Numbered from the stretch's first letter, positions 1 through 8,558 are shown. The stretch: 41,115 nt of DNA from Candidatus Daviesbacteria bacterium RIFCSPHIGHO2_01_FULL_40_11 (GCA_001776635.1 MFCP01000040.1:12552-53666), one strand, 5' to 3'. Notes: generated by a model from the sequence alone, not told the origin. Made by a program: numbers and translations.

Positions 1-1
1 G

Positions 2-322
2 TATGCCTTAGTGGGAATCGTTAGCGCTTTAAAAGAAGAACCCAATTTAAAATTTCACTTTTTTGCAGGGTTACTGGCAATTATAGCCTCTGCTGTTTTG
101 AATATCTCCAGAGAAGATTGGATGATAGTTATTTTCCTGATTGGGTTTGTAATTTCAGTTGAACTAACTAATACAGCCATCGAAGCGGTAGTTGATGCAT
201 TTACAGACAAAGAACACCCCGGGGCAAAACTGGCCAAAGATATCTCGGCCGGGGCAGTTTTGATGGCCGCCCTAACTTCCGCAGTTGTAGGGATCATAAT
301 ATTTTTACCATACCTCAGATAA
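2..322 (+). CDS. dgkA: Diacylglycerol/undecaprenol kinase family protein, 5' end missing
   Basis: Small integral-membrane lipid kinase of the prokaryotic DAGK family, which phosphorylates diacylglycerol or, in many bacteria, undecaprenol for cell-wall lipid carrier recycling. The reading frame is open from base 2, and its first residues (YALVGIVSAL) match the family's N-terminal helix, so the gene starts before the window and the GTG at 11 is not the true start. The family motif with ELTNTAIE and the following D...KDISAGAV are present, with three hydrophobic helices. The stop TAA overlaps the ATG of the next gene by one base, so the two are probably co-translated. The PAP2 phosphatase next door fits an undecaprenyl-phosphate role. 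Substrate choice cannot be told from sequence. Confidence 0.86.
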   Translation, partial: YALVGIVSALKEEPNLKFHFFAGLLAIIASAVLNISREDWMIVIFLIGFVISVELTNTAIEAVVDAFTDKEHPGAKLAKDISAGAVLMAALTSAVVGIIIFLPYLR

Positions 323-843
323 TGGACAATGTAAGCTTATTCTTCCTTATATTTAATTTAAATGGGCGTTTTCCAGTTTTAGACAACCTCATGGTTTTTG
401 GGGCCACATCCCTATTTTATCTTACAGCCTTTTTAGTTTTATTCTTAGGTCTTAAAGGCAGCACAAAGGACAAAAAAGCTTGTCTATTAATACTTTTGGG
501 GCTACCTATTGCTATTTTACTCATCAAGTTTATACATCTTTTTTTCTATGAAAGCCGCCCCTTTGTAACTTTTAATCTCTCTCCGATAGTAGCTGCAGAA
601 GCAGACGCATCATTTCCATCCAGACATGCAGTTGTCTCCTCCGTTTTAGCCTTTGCTTTCGCTTATTTTAAATCAAAATGGGCCTTGCTTTTAATCCCTA
701 TAGCGGCTTGTATAGGATTTTCCAGGATTTATGTTGGTGTACACTATCCCCTGGATATAGTCGGAGGATTTGCAGTTGGAGCAATTTCTTTAATTTTTGC
801 ATTAAGAATTAAAGAATATTTAAGGATTTATCTTTTGAGATAA
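322..843 (+). CDS. PAP2-family membrane phosphatase (possible undecaprenyl-diphosphatase)
   Basis: 173-residue membrane protein of the type 2 phosphatidic acid phosphatase family. Motif 2 is FPSRH and motif 3 is SRIYVGVHYPLD, giving the catalytic histidines and aspartate. Motif 1 ends in ESRP, but the usual lysine seven residues before RP is a histidine here (another lysine lies slightly further upstream). About five hydrophobic segments are visible. It starts on the last base of the preceding lipid kinase stop codon, so the pair forms an operon that plausibly recycles undecaprenyl phosphate for peptidoglycan or glycan export (inference). The 3' end overlaps the convergent gdhA gene by 24 nt. 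Confidence 0.85.
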   Translation: MDNVSLFFLIFNLNGRFPVLDNLMVFGATSLFYLTAFLVLFLGLKGSTKDKKACLLILLGLPIAILLIKFIHLFFYESRPFVTFNLSPIVAAEADASFPSRHAVVSSVLAFAFAYFKSKWALLLIPIAACIGFSRIYVGVHYPLDIVGGFAVGAISLIFALRIKEYLRIYLLR

Positions 844-2106
844 CCTTTGCAGTGCCAAGATATAAGCCGCTGTCCTAAGATCCACTTTTCTATCTTGATA
901 AATTTTCCAAATTTCCTCAAATGAGTGTTCCATTTTATTTTTCAAATCTTTATTTACCTTTTCTAAACTCCACCTCTCGCCCTTGACATTTTGTAACCAT
1001 TCAAAATATGACACGATCACTCCGCCGCCATTGCATAAAACATCCGGCACCACTAAAATTCCTTTTTTGTTTAAGATCTCATCCGCTTCCGCGCTGACCG
1101 GGCCATTAGCCATCTCAAAAATTATTTTGGCTTTTATTTTACTGGCATTTTTGTTAGTTACCACATTTTCCAAAGCAGCAGGAATCAGAATATCTACAGG
1201 CAGCTCCAGAAGCTGCTCGTTTGAAACGATACCACCTTTCTTTTTCTCTGCCAGATCACAAACAGAACCGATGCAATAACAGCCGGCCAAGAATCCTTTT
1301 TCTTCTCTACATTTTTTCACCAGTTCAATATTGAATCCAACCCCGCTATTCTCAAAAATTCCACCGCGAGAGTCAGAAACTGCTACCACTTTGAATCCAT
1401 TTTGATAAAGTATCTTCGCCAGATGTGACCCCACATTACCAAACCCTTGTATTGCCACAGTTAGCGGTTTCTTAAGACTTAAGCTTTTTATCAATTGCTC
1501 TAAAATAAAGAACCCTCCCAACCCTGTTGCTTCCTCCCGTCCCAAAGATCCCCCATTTCCCACCGATTTCCCAGTCACTACTGCCTTCAATTCATTTTTA
1601 TTGTATTTAATTTTGAATTTTGAACTTTGAATTTTGAATTCTTCTGCCATCCAATCCATAATTTTGGAATTGGTATTAACATCCGGTGCCGGCACGTCGA
1701 TTTCTGGTCCAATGTTCGGCGAAAGCATTTGGGTAAAACTTCTGGTCAATCTTTCCAGCTCTTTTTCGGAAAGCTTCTTAGGATCAATTACTATACCGCC
1801 TTTGCTGCCGCCAAAAGGATTATCTACTATGGCATTTTTTATCATCATCCAAAAGGCAAGAGACTTAACTTCATCCATATCAACATTAGGATGAAATCGC
1901 AAACCTCCTTTGTAAGGACCTAACAAATTATTATGTTGGACCCTGTAACCTTCCATCAGCTCCACGTTACCCGAATCGCGCTTTAATGGGAAACTCACTT
2001 CGATAGTCCGCTCAGGAGTTGAAAGAGATGTTAGAAACCAATCAGGAATTTTTTCATATTTTGCCGCCTGTTTTAAGCGTTTCAGTGCTGATTCAAAAAT
2101 ATTCAT
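820..2106 (-). CDS. gdhA: Glu/Leu/Phe/Val dehydrogenase family (glutamate dehydrogenase)
   Basis: 428-residue NAD(P)-dependent glutamate dehydrogenase interconverting glutamate and 2-oxoglutarate plus ammonia. Visible are the substrate-binding segment GPYKGGLRFHP, the K-rich block ending NPFGGSKGGI, the GSLGREEATG motif and the Rossmann motif GFGNVGSHLAK. Length and order fit the family. Between the conserved MAEE and AVVTGK segments there is an extra piece of roughly 16 residues (FKIQSSKFKIK...) encoded by an AT-rich tandem repeat at about 1604-1640, apparently an in-frame repeat insertion. The gene starts 3 nt after the M16 peptidase stop and is probably the last gene of the cmk-peptidase-gdhA unit. 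Cofactor preference is not readable. Confidence 0.93.
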   Translation of the reverse strand: MNIFESALKRLKQAAKYEKIPDWFLTSLSTPERTIEVSFPLKRDSGNVELMEGYRVQHNNLLGPYKGGLRFHPNVDMDEVKSLAFWMMIKNAIVDNPFGGSKGGIVIDPKKLSEKELERLTRSFTQMLSPNIGPEIDVPAPDVNTNSKIMDWMAEEFKIQSSKFKIKYNKNELKAVVTGKSVGNGGSLGREEATGLGGFFILEQLIKSLSLKKPLTVAIQGFGNVGSHLAKILYQNGFKVVAVSDSRGGIFENSGVGFNIELVKKCREEKGFLAGCYCIGSVCDLAEKKKGGIVSNEQLLELPVDILIPAALENVVTNKNASKIKAKIIFEMANGPVSAEADEILNKKGILVVPDVLCNGGGVIVSYFEWLQNVKGERWSLEKVNKDLKNKMEHSFEEIWKIYQDRKVDLRTAAYILALQRLSQKINP

Positions 2107-2109
2107 AAG

Positions 2110-3372
2110 TTACTTCAAAATACTCTCAAACTTACTAGAATCTTTAAAAGGACCAATGACTTGAAGATTATATTTTTTTCTTACGAACAGTTGCCTTGCC
2201 AAATTTTGTAAATCTTCCTTGGTTATTTTATCTATTTTTTGTAAGATTTCTTCAAACGTTTCTACCTTTCTATCCAAGACAAAATTGGTGCCAAAATATT
2301 CTGCCAAAAAATTTGTGGATTCGGACTGCAGGGCAATCCTTCCCCTGATCATTTCTTTGGCTTTTTTAAGTTCCTCATCTGTAACTTTTTCGGAAGTCAA
2401 AATCTGAAGTTCTGCTAAAATTACTTCTAAACCCTCATATACTTTTTCCAGTTTCAACCCTCCATAAACAGTAAATGCTCCCGTGTCTTTATAGGTTCCA
2501 TGATTGGCGCCTACATGATAAGCCAAGCCCCTACGCTCCCGAACCTGGATAAATAATCTTGAGGACATTCCCTCACCCAAAAGAATAGACAGCACTTTGG
2601 CAACGTAACGCTTGCTATCATACCGGTCAAACCCTTCCATCCCTAAAACAAGGTTCGCTTGATCGGTAGCTTTGTAAAAAACATTAACTTTAGGTTTTTC
2701 TTGCCCCATTTTCTTAAAAGGTTTAAAAGCATACTTACGTCTTTCCGGAAGATTCAAAAAATAATCTCTGGCAAGTTTTTCAATATCTTTAGGCAATTTT
2801 CCTACAAAAACCAATGCCATGTTGTTGGGCGAATAGAGTGAATCCATGTAAGAAACCATTTCTTCATGGGTAACTGATGCAACTGTTTTCTCGTCACCCC
2901 CAATATCCCAACCAAGAGGCTGGTCGCCGAATTGTAACCTTTCATATAATACCCAAACGAATCTGGCCGGATTATCCTTATACATTCTCAGTTCTTCTAC
3001 GATCACTCCTTTTTCTCTTTCAATTTCTTCTCTAGAAAGCAGGGATTCTTTAACCATCGAGGACAGGATGTCGGCGGATAATTCTACGTGTTTAGCAGCT
3101 GATTTAATCCAATAATATGTTACTTCCTTATCTGTGGCAGCATTATTGACAGCTCCGATTCCGTCAACTAAAGTGGCTATTTGCTCGGCACTGGGATATT
3201 TTCTGGACCCTTTAAAAAACATATGTTCCAGAAAATGCGACATACCGTTAATCTTTTTTGTTTCATAACGGGATCCGGCACCTACGGCAACCAAGGTCGT
3301 CACCGAATCAAGATGTGGCATATCTACCGTAATTAATGTTAAACCATTTTTTAAAGTAGTAATTTTATGCAT
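2110..3372 (-). CDS. M16-family zinc peptidase (processing-peptidase-like)
   Basis: 420-residue single-chain M16 metallopeptidase similar in size to the YmxG/PqqL-like and mitochondrial processing peptidase beta type. The inverted zinc motif HFLEH is at residues 46-50, followed by the downstream glutamates expected for the third zinc ligand in KEVTYYW. The second half shows the inactive-domain style with RRGLAYHVGA, the segment that closes the active-site chamber. No signal peptide is visible, so it is probably cytoplasmic. Its start overlaps the end of cmk by 8 nt and its stop is 3 nt before gdhA, pointing to translational coupling. The natural substrate is unknown. Confidence 0.9.
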   Translation of the reverse strand: MHKITTLKNGLTLITVDMPHLDSVTTLVAVGAGSRYETKKINGMSHFLEHMFFKGSRKYPSAEQIATLVDGIGAVNNAATDKEVTYYWIKSAAKHVELSADILSSMVKESLLSREEIEREKGVIVEELRMYKDNPARFVWVLYERLQFGDQPLGWDIGGDEKTVASVTHEEMVSYMDSLYSPNNMALVFVGKLPKDIEKLARDYFLNLPERRKYAFKPFKKMGQEKPKVNVFYKATDQANLVLGMEGFDRYDSKRYVAKVLSILLGEGMSSRLFIQVRERRGLAYHVGANHGTYKDTGAFTVYGGLKLEKVYEGLEVILAELQILTSEKVTDEELKKAKEMIRGRIALQSESTNFLAEYFGTNFVLDRKVETFEEILQKIDKITKEDLQNLARQLFVRKKYNLQVIGPFKDSSKFESILK

Positions 3373-4027
3373 GGATGCGTCTTAACATTTCCTCCACTGT
3401 CTGTTCAATGGTTAAATTGGAATTATCAATTACGATGGCGTCTTCCGGGATCCTTAGCGGTGAAACTTCGCGCGTCTCGTCTTGTTTGTCCCGCTCTTCC
3501 ATGGCCGCCAAAACATCCTCATATTTTACAGCAGGGTCTTTTTCAACCAGCTGCTTAAATCGCCTTCCGGCTCTTTTCTCTACTGAAGCAGTTAGATAAA
3601 ATTTGTGTTTTGCCTGCGGAAAAATCTCCGAACCAATATCCCGGCCTGTCATCACCGTACTTTTGGATTCCACTAATTCATATTGGATTTTTTTAGTTGC
3701 CTCACGGACTTCTTTGATGGCAGAAACCATCGGTACTATTTTCGTTACCTCCGGATCATGCAATAGATTGGTTAAATCCTCATCGTTTGCGTAAAACCTT
3801 TGCGCGCTGTCTTCCGATTTAATCTCGATCTGAAGGTTTTTATATATATCAACTACTTTTTCCAGATCATCAAGTGTAATGTTATTTTTTAGGATAAAAA
3901 AACAACCGGCCCGGTAAATGGAACCGGAATCAATATATTGGTAGCCCAACTTTTGGGCCAATAAAAAACCGACACTATTTTTGCCGGAAGATGTCGGCCC
4001 GTCAATAGTTATAACTTGCGTTTCCAC
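3365..4027 (-). CDS. cmk: Cytidylate kinase
   Basis: 220-residue (d)CMP kinase that phosphorylates CMP and dCMP using ATP. The P-loop GPTSSGKNS is near residues 10-18, followed by the CMP-binding segment YIDSGSIYR and the conserved GRDIGSEIFP. Length fits the short bacterial form. The start is GTG, supported by an extended -10 box TGGTAAACT at 4037-4045 that leaves only 9 nt before the start codon. It is the first gene of a run with the M16 peptidase (8-nt overlap) and gdhA. In many bacteria cmk lies beside rpsA or der, so this neighbourhood is unusual. Supplies CDP/dCDP for DNA and, through CTP synthase elsewhere in the window, the cytidine pool. Confidence 0.93.
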   Translation of the reverse strand: METQVITIDGPTSSGKNSVGFLLAQKLGYQYIDSGSIYRAGCFFILKNNITLDDLEKVVDIYKNLQIEIKSEDSAQRFYANDEDLTNLLHDPEVTKIVPMVSAIKEVREATKKIQYELVESKSTVMTGRDIGSEIFPQAKHKFYLTASVEKRAGRRFKQLVEKDPAVKYEDVLAAMEERDKQDETREVSPLRIPEDAIVIDNSNLTIEQTVEEMLRRIHA

Positions 4028-4036
4028 TAAGGAGAT

Positions 4037-4045
4037 AGTTTACCA
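4037..4045 (-). promoter_or_regulatory. Extended -10 promoter element before cmk
   Basis: On the minus strand the sequence TGGTAAACT matches the extended -10 pattern TGnTAnnnT. Only 9 nt separate it from the GTG start of cmk and no Shine-Dalgarno site lies between, so the transcript would be leaderless or nearly so. No good -35 box was seen. Inference from sequence only. Confidence 0.5.
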
Positions 4046-4072
4046 TAATTTAGCTCAAAACTGGAATAGAAA

Positions 4073-4459
4073 TTACTGAGATTGTGGAGGGACTGACTGT
4101 ATAAATTCAGCTATAGATACATAAGAAGCACTCGCTGGATCCAAGGCACTCAAATGAAGCCTAAGATTGCGCACGACAGTTTCTTGATCTCCGACTAAGA
4201 CATGCCCCTCACTAACACCAAACAAAAACTCATCTTTACCATTTGCCCTATAAGGTATTTGAGATTCAACTTGAAGTAATTTCACCCCTGAGATTCTTGC
4301 TGCTGTTAGATCTAATTCTAAAGGATAGCTTGCTCCGTCTGGATAAACAGCTTGGTTACCCTCAGTTGTAGATACAACTGCCATTAAAGGGGTAGGAAAA
4401 ATATTAAACAGAGGATTCACATAACCTATTAACCTCATTTCTGCTTCTTGCGAACTCAT
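4073..4459 (-). CDS. Hypothetical protein, 128 aa
   Basis: Not recognised. A soluble-looking protein with no signal peptide or membrane segment, mixed alpha/beta composition, a proline-rich start (NPLFNIFPTP) and a C-terminal segment beginning GDQETVVRNLRLHLSALDP that could be a helix. It stands alone between cmk and cysS on the same strand, 45 nt before the cmk start, and has its own extended -10 box at 4466-4474, only 6 nt from the ATG. The promoter and codon pattern support a real gene. One of several single orphan genes in this window that sit between core genes. Confidence 0.6.
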   Translation of the reverse strand: MSSQEAEMRLIGYVNPLFNIFPTPLMAVVSTTEGNQAVYPDGASYPLELDLTAARISGVKLLQVESQIPYRANGKDEFLFGVSEGHVLVGDQETVVRNLRLHLSALDPASASYVSIAEFIQSVPPQSQ

Positions 4460-4465
4460 AGGGTG

Positions 4466-4474
4466 AATATAACA
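4466..4474 (-). promoter_or_regulatory. Extended -10 promoter before the 4073-4459 orphan
   Basis: Minus-strand TGTTATATT fits TGnTAnnnT, 6 nt upstream of the ATG, so transcription would begin at or next to the start codon (leaderless). Confidence 0.55.
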
Positions 4475-4490
4475 TACTGAAAAAAACTTT

Positions 4491-5888
4491 TCAACTATGG
4501 GATGACGTGGCTTTTATTCTTGGGCCTTCCGGAGTATCTTCTATTCCATAACCCAGCTTTTTGATTTTCTTACGCAGTTCATCTGATTTCTTAAAATCTC
4601 CTGATTTTCTGGCTTGCTCCCGCTGATTTACTAACTTTTGCACCTCAGCCGGCACCTCTATCTTTTTTCCTAAATACTCCTCCAGTTTTAGTCCCAAAAC
4701 TTTATCCATTTCTAAAATTGATTTGGCTTTGGCAGAAGATGGATAGTCGGACTTAACCATATCCCAAAGTACTGCCAGGGCTTGGGGGGTATTTAGATCA
4801 TTATTTAAAGCTTCCATAAAATCCTGCTCATATTGTGCGCAGCCAATTTTGAGTTCATCCCAATCCCTGATAATCTCTCTTAAATTATCTAAAGCATTTT
4901 GGGCTGCTTCCAACGACTTCCAGGTAAAATTTAGCTTATCTCGCCAGTGGGCAGTTAAAAATAAATACCGAAGAGCCAGTGGATCAAAACCTTTCTTCAC
5001 AATTTCATCAATCTTGTAAAAATTCTTTTTAGACTTGGACATTTTTTCCCCATCAACTATCAGGAAATTATGGTGGACCCAGTATTTAACAAATGGTTTT
5101 CCCGACGCTCCTTCGCTTTGAGCAATTTCATTAGGGTGGTGTACCGGAATATGATCAATTCCCCCTGTGTGAATATCAAAAGAATCTCCTAAATATTCCA
5201 TACTCATGGCGGAACATTCAATGTGCCAACCGGGAAACCCTTCTCCCCAAGGAGAAGGCCATCTCATTGTATGATCCTTAAAATGGCCGACTGTAAAAAA
5301 CCAAAGAGCAAAATCTTGCGGATTTTTCTTTTGTTTATCTACAAAGACATCTTCTCTGGCACCTATTTCTTTCTCTTCTAACTTCTGTCCGGATAACTTT
5401 GAATAATCGGCAAACTTACTAATATCAAAGTAGATGGCATGAGTTGTTTGATAAATAAACCCATTTTTTTCTAATCTGTGGATCAATTTAATTTGTTCTT
5501 TAATATGTTCCGTAGCTTTGGCTACGATATTCGGCCTTTTGGTATTGACTGTTTCAACTGACTTCCAGAAATAATCTTCAAAAAATTTAGCAGCTTCCCA
5601 GACAGATTTCCCCGACTCCCTCGCACCCTTTTCCATTTTATCCTCACCCGCATCTTCGTCGGAAACTAAGTGTCCAACATCGGTAATATTCATGACATGC
5701 TTTACCTCGTACCCGTTAATTTCCAAAATCCGTCTTAAAATATCATCTCCAACATATTTCCTGAGATGGCCGATATGTGTATAGTCATAAACCGTCGGAC
5801 CACAAGAGTATATTCCCACTTTTGGTGGATTAATTGGTTCAAAGTTTTCTATTCTTCGAGTTAAGGTGTTGTAAAGTTTTAGCATCAT
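4491..5888 (-). CDS. cysS: Cysteinyl-tRNA synthetase
   Basis: 465-residue class I aminoacyl-tRNA synthetase charging tRNA-Cys. The HIGH signature is THIGH in [13 protein letters not shown] near residue 30, and the KMSKS loop is [11 protein letters not shown]. The zinc ligands of the family are visible: Cys of SCGPTV, Cys of HIECSAM, and His/Glu in [11 protein letters not shown]. The C-terminal anticodon-binding part is present, and the length matches the normal 460-470 residues. The start overlaps the stop of the upstream coiled-coil gene by 4 nt (ATGA type), so it is probably translated from the same message, transcribed from the promoter at 6296-6304. Confidence 0.96.
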   Translation of the reverse strand: MMLKLYNTLTRRIENFEPINPPKVGIYSCGPTVYDYTHIGHLRKYVGDDILRRILEINGYEVKHVMNITDVGHLVSDEDAGEDKMEKGARESGKSVWEAAKFFEDYFWKSVETVNTKRPNIVAKATEHIKEQIKLIHRLEKNGFIYQTTHAIYFDISKFADYSKLSGQKLEEKEIGAREDVFVDKQKKNPQDFALWFFTVGHFKDHTMRWPSPWGEGFPGWHIECSAMSMEYLGDSFDIHTGGIDHIPVHHPNEIAQSEGASGKPFVKYWVHHNFLIVDGEKMSKSKKNFYKIDEIVKKGFDPLALRYLFLTAHWRDKLNFTWKSLEAAQNALDNLREIIRDWDELKIGCAQYEQDFMEALNNDLNTPQALAVLWDMVKSDYPSSAKAKSILEMDKVLGLKLEEYLGKKIEVPAEVQKLVNQREQARKSGDFKKSDELRKKIKKLGYGIEDTPEGPRIKATSSHS

Positions 5889-6289
5889 CCTCCCACTCCT
5901 CTTTTGAATTCTACCTTTCCGGCATACGCAACTACCGGATTAACTGGTTGTTTTTTCTTTTCTTCTTTTTTTATTTCAATAACCTGTTTTTCCTGCTGCT
6001 GTACTTGAATTCTTTGCATTTCTTTTTGTTTATTTTGCTGCCTGACCATTTTTTGCGCTTGGTCTGTTTGCTGATAAAAAGCTATTTTTCTTCTGGCCTC
6101 GGCTATTTTCTTTTGATCATCGGCTTGCTTTTGCTGAATCTGTTGAGGAGTAAGTTGTGTGCCGGTTGCTGACTGGGCACCCTGTTCCAAGGCTTGTCCC
6201 AAAGAGTCTTTAACCTCTTCCGTAACCTCTTTTACGACTTCAGCTGTTTCCTCTGCAACTTGTTTTATCCCACTTCCTAAATCAGCCAT
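5885..6289 (-). CDS. Glutamine/lysine-rich coiled-coil hypothetical protein, 134 aa
   Basis: No function recognised. Almost the whole protein is predicted helical and very rich in Q, K and E. An N-terminal amphipathic stretch (about residues 5-35, repeated V/E/K pattern) is followed by QQIQQKQADDQKK and a long charged coiled coil to about residue 112, then a short conserved-looking tail PVVAYAGKVEFKRG. No signal peptide or membrane helix. It has its own extended -10 element 6 nt before the ATG and overlaps cysS by 4 nt. Low-complexity proteins of this kind are common in Patescibacteria and may be structural or RNA-binding, but that is a guess. Confidence 0.65.
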   Translation of the reverse strand: MADLGSGIKQVAEETAEVVKEVTEEVKDSLGQALEQGAQSATGTQLTPQQIQQKQADDQKKIAEARRKIAFYQQTDQAQKMVRQQNKQKEMQRIQVQQQEKQVIEIKKEEKKKQPVNPVVAYAGKVEFKRGVGG

Positions 6290-6295
6290 GGATAC

Positions 6296-6304
6296 ATTCT
6301 AGCA
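6296..6304 (-). promoter_or_regulatory. Extended -10 promoter for the coiled-coil gene and cysS
   Basis: Minus-strand TGCTAGAAT, followed by 6 nt and the ATG. It has a strong match to TGnTATAAT and no room for a Shine-Dalgarno leader, so it suggests a leaderless message. Confidence 0.58.
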
Positions 6305-6306
6305 TA

Positions 6307-6903
6307 TTAATATTCCTTTCTACCCTCCAGCGCCCTAGATAAAGTTGTCTCGTCTGCATATTCCAAATCCGATCCGACCGGCAAACCTCTGGCTATTCTG
6401 GTTATTTTAACTCCTAAAGGAGTAATTAACCTTTGGATATACATGGCAGTGGCCTCTCCTTCCATGGTCGGATTTGTAGCCAGGATGATCTCTTTAACTT
6501 TGTTACCTCTCAGCCTGGGCAAAAGTTCTCTTATATGAATCTCCGACGGTCCAATATTTTCCAAAGGTGATATAACTCCATGTAAAACATGGTAAAGTCC
6601 CTTAAAGTTTGCTTTCTCTAAAGCCAAAACATCCAACGGATTTTCTACCACTGCAATAACTTCTTTGTCACGACCGGGATCGGAACAAATTTGGCATGGA
6701 TCTTCTTCGCCAATGTTAAAGCAAATTGAACAAATCTTTGTTTTCTCCTTCATCCCCAAAGCAGCCTCAGCCAAAGCCTTGGCTTCCTCTATGGGAGCAT
6801 GTAGAAGATAGTAAGTTAGCCTCTGGGCAGTCTTTGGCCCAATACCGGGCAGTCTTTCGAAAGCCTCTATTAAACTTCGTACACTCTTGGGAACTTGCAC
6901 CAT
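6307..6903 (-). CDS. recR: Recombination protein RecR
   Basis: 198-residue RecR of the RecFOR pathway, which loads RecA on gapped single-stranded DNA. The helix-hairpin-helix segment LPGIGPKTAQRLTYYL is near residue 18. The four-cysteine zinc finger is CSICFNIGEEDPCQIC and the Toprim domain follows with VVENPLDVLALE. The length of about 200 residues is canonical. It has its own extended -10 box 10 nt upstream but also lies 42 nt after the orphan at 6946-7434, downstream of ybaB; ybaB and recR are neighbours in many bacteria, with dnaX usually just upstream, whereas here dnaX lies about 4 kb away. Confidence 0.96.
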   Translation of the reverse strand: MVQVPKSVRSLIEAFERLPGIGPKTAQRLTYYLLHAPIEEAKALAEAALGMKEKTKICSICFNIGEEDPCQICSDPGRDKEVIAVVENPLDVLALEKANFKGLYHVLHGVISPLENIGPSEIHIRELLPRLRGNKVKEIILATNPTMEGEATAMYIQRLITPLGVKITRIARGLPVGSDLEYADETTLSRALEGRKEY

Positions 6904-6913
6904 GATGAAGCAA

Positions 6914-6922
6914 ATCTTAGCA
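6914..6922 (-). promoter_or_regulatory. Extended -10 promoter before recR
   Basis: Minus-strand TGCTAAGAT, 10 nt before the recR ATG, fitting the TGnTAnnnT pattern seen throughout the window. It would give recR transcription independent of the upstream genes. Confidence 0.5.
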
Positions 6923-6945
6923 CTTTTTTTAATATTCTTCGAGTG

Positions 6946-7434
6946 TTAAAAGTCACAATTAGGAGACATCTTAGATCTGATAAACCCAATACCTGCAGCT
7001 AATCTTCCAACTAGGGAGTTCTCAAACCTACTTCTCTTGTCTTCTGCCTGAATCTGTCTCACTTGACCCTCTAAACGATCAACTATCGCAGGATCTATTC
7101 TTGGGTCATATAAATAAAGCGTATATTGATCTCCATATTTTACCCCTCTTGGCGTAACATCAACTTCATTTCCTCCCCTATGCATTCTATAATTGAAACT
7201 GGTATCTCGCCTAACCAGAAATACAGGCATTGAATTATTTGGTAATCCTGGCAAAGGATCTGGACGACTACACATAAACGATCCCTCTTGTGGATGATAA
7301 TTTGATGGTTTGTGTATAGAAAGCACTCCCTCTCGAAGATCTGCTATATCCGTAAGAGCCATAGCTACTTCTCTTTCATTAGTTCCTTTAATCTCAATAG
7401 TTAGTATTCTTGTTTCAGGATTATTATTATTCAT
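6946..7434 (-). CDS. Hypothetical protein, 162 aa
   Basis: Not recognised. The N-terminal about 40 residues (RILTIEIKGTNEREVAMALT) look like a beta-alpha unit. The middle is rich in prolines and aromatic residues, with MHRGGNEVDVTPRG and a YTLYLYDPRIDP strand, and the end is a charged helix followed by a short hydrophobic stretch (VGRLAAGIGFI). No signal peptide. It begins 1 nt after the ybaB stop, so it is almost certainly co-transcribed with folD and ybaB, and sits between ybaB and recR, genes that are normally adjacent. That insertion suggests either an accessory gene or lineage-specific role. Confidence 0.6.
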   Translation of the reverse strand: MNNNNPETRILTIEIKGTNEREVAMALTDIADLREGVLSIHKPSNYHPQEGSFMCSRPDPLPGLPNNSMPVFLVRRDTSFNYRMHRGGNEVDVTPRGVKYGDQYTLYLYDPRIDPAIVDRLEGQVRQIQAEDKRSRFENSLVGRLAAGIGFIRSKMSPNCDF

Positions 7435-7435
7435 T

Positions 7436-7714
7436 TTACATCCCTGGGATTCCCATCCCGCCCATTAAGCCTTTCATTTCATCTGCTGCCACTTTTTGAG
7501 ATTGCTTTAAGGCTTCATTGATCGCTTCTGTAATTTTTCCAAAATCCGCCTCTCCGGAAATTGACTGGACTTTTTGATCCGCAGTCATTACCACAGTTAC
7601 ACCTTTGTGTTCAATAGTAATCCTAATTCCAGACAGCCTTTTCTGCACCTCCATGGCCTGATCTCTCATCTTCTTAAGATCCCCTAATTGTTTTAAATTG
7701 TCCATGAAACCCAT
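7436..7714 (-). CDS. ybaB: YbaB/EbfC nucleoid-associated protein
   Basis: 92-residue DNA-binding protein of the YbaB/EbfC family, forming tweezer-like homodimers that bind DNA as a nucleoid factor. The pattern is typical: helical start (MDNLKQLGDLKKMRDQAMEVQKRL), a central beta sheet (ITIEHKGVTVVMTADQKVQSI), then a C-terminal helix ending in MKGLMGGMGIPGM. It starts 3 nt after the folD stop and is followed after 1 nt by the 162-aa orphan. recR lies just beyond, matching the classic ybaB-recR neighbourhood with one inserted gene. Confidence 0.9.
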   Translation of the reverse strand: MGFMDNLKQLGDLKKMRDQAMEVQKRLSGIRITIEHKGVTVVMTADQKVQSISGEADFGKITEAINEALKQSQKVAADEMKGLMGGMGIPGM

Positions 7715-7717
7715 AGG

Positions 7718-8557
7718 CTATTTCGTACTCCTTTTGGCTGATTCTATCACATTTTCAAGAAGTGATACAATTGTTAAAGGCCCAATCCCACCGATTGTGG
7801 GACAATATAATTTGGCAATTTTGCTAATTTCCTCCTCATTAATATCTCCATAAATTTTTTTCTTTCCCTCCACTATCTCTCTGCCAACACCTACTCCAAT
7901 TACATACGCTCCTTTTTTAACATTTGATGCATTCACAATATTTTTAACACCTGTTGCAGAGATCACTACATCTCCACGTTTGATTATGGTATTAGGATTT
8001 TCTGTTTGGCGGTTAATACTAAAGACTTCAAATCCATGATTTTCCAAAGTTTGAGTAATTGGCCCGCCTGCTGTTTTACCCCTTCCCAAAACCACAATTT
8101 TTTTATTTTCTAGAAACTCTTCCGTCTTCGAAAATCCTTCAAGGTAAGCGAAAGCTGTCAGCATCTCCCAGGTAGCCAAAGCTGTTGCTTTTCCGTACGG
8201 CGACTCCTCGCTAAACCCATCAACATCTTTTTTGGGGTCAATCTTAGAGACTAAATTGTCAAAATCCCAACCCTTATATATCGGGTATTGGATAATCATC
8301 CCGTGGACACTTTTGTCTTCATTCAACCTCTCAATAGTACGCACACACTCGTTAAATTGGTTTTCGGAGAATTCAAGAAATATAATCTTAACTCCGATTT
8401 GCTTAGCCCTTTTTATCTTAAAATCTACATAAATCCGGGAGGCCGGGTCTTCTCCCGCCAAAATTATGGCAAATGTTGGTTTAACTTTTAACTGTTTTAC
8501 CTTTTCTTTGAGTTTTTTTGCAATAGCATCAGCAACTACTTTACCTGATACCTTCAT
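7718..8557 (-). CDS. folD: Methylenetetrahydrofolate dehydrogenase/cyclohydrolase
   Basis: 279-residue bifunctional FolD converting 5,10-methylene-THF to 10-formyl-THF. Visible are the catalytic-lysine helix region RIYVDFKIKRAKQIG, the GMIIQYPIYKGWD segment, the DVDGF motif (KKDVDGFSEES), the NADP-binding GRGKTAGGP and the C-terminal PTIGGIGPLTIVSLLEN. Length fits. The usual GR-x-x-x-VG-x-P motif has T-A-G in place of xVG, as is seen in divergent homologues. It leads a unit with ybaB and an orphan gene. glyA, which makes its substrate, is just upstream, separated by a 91-bp hairpin repeat. Confidence 0.94.
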   Translation of the reverse strand: MKVSGKVVADAIAKKLKEKVKQLKVKPTFAIILAGEDPASRIYVDFKIKRAKQIGVKIIFLEFSENQFNECVRTIERLNEDKSVHGMIIQYPIYKGWDFDNLVSKIDPKKDVDGFSEESPYGKATALATWEMLTAFAYLEGFSKTEEFLENKKIVVLGRGKTAGGPITQTLENHGFEVFSINRQTENPNTIIKRGDVVISATGVKNIVNASNVKKGAYVIGVGVGREIVEGKKKIYGDINEEEISKIAKLYCPTIGGIGPLTIVSLLENVIESAKRSTK

Positions 8558-8558
8558 A

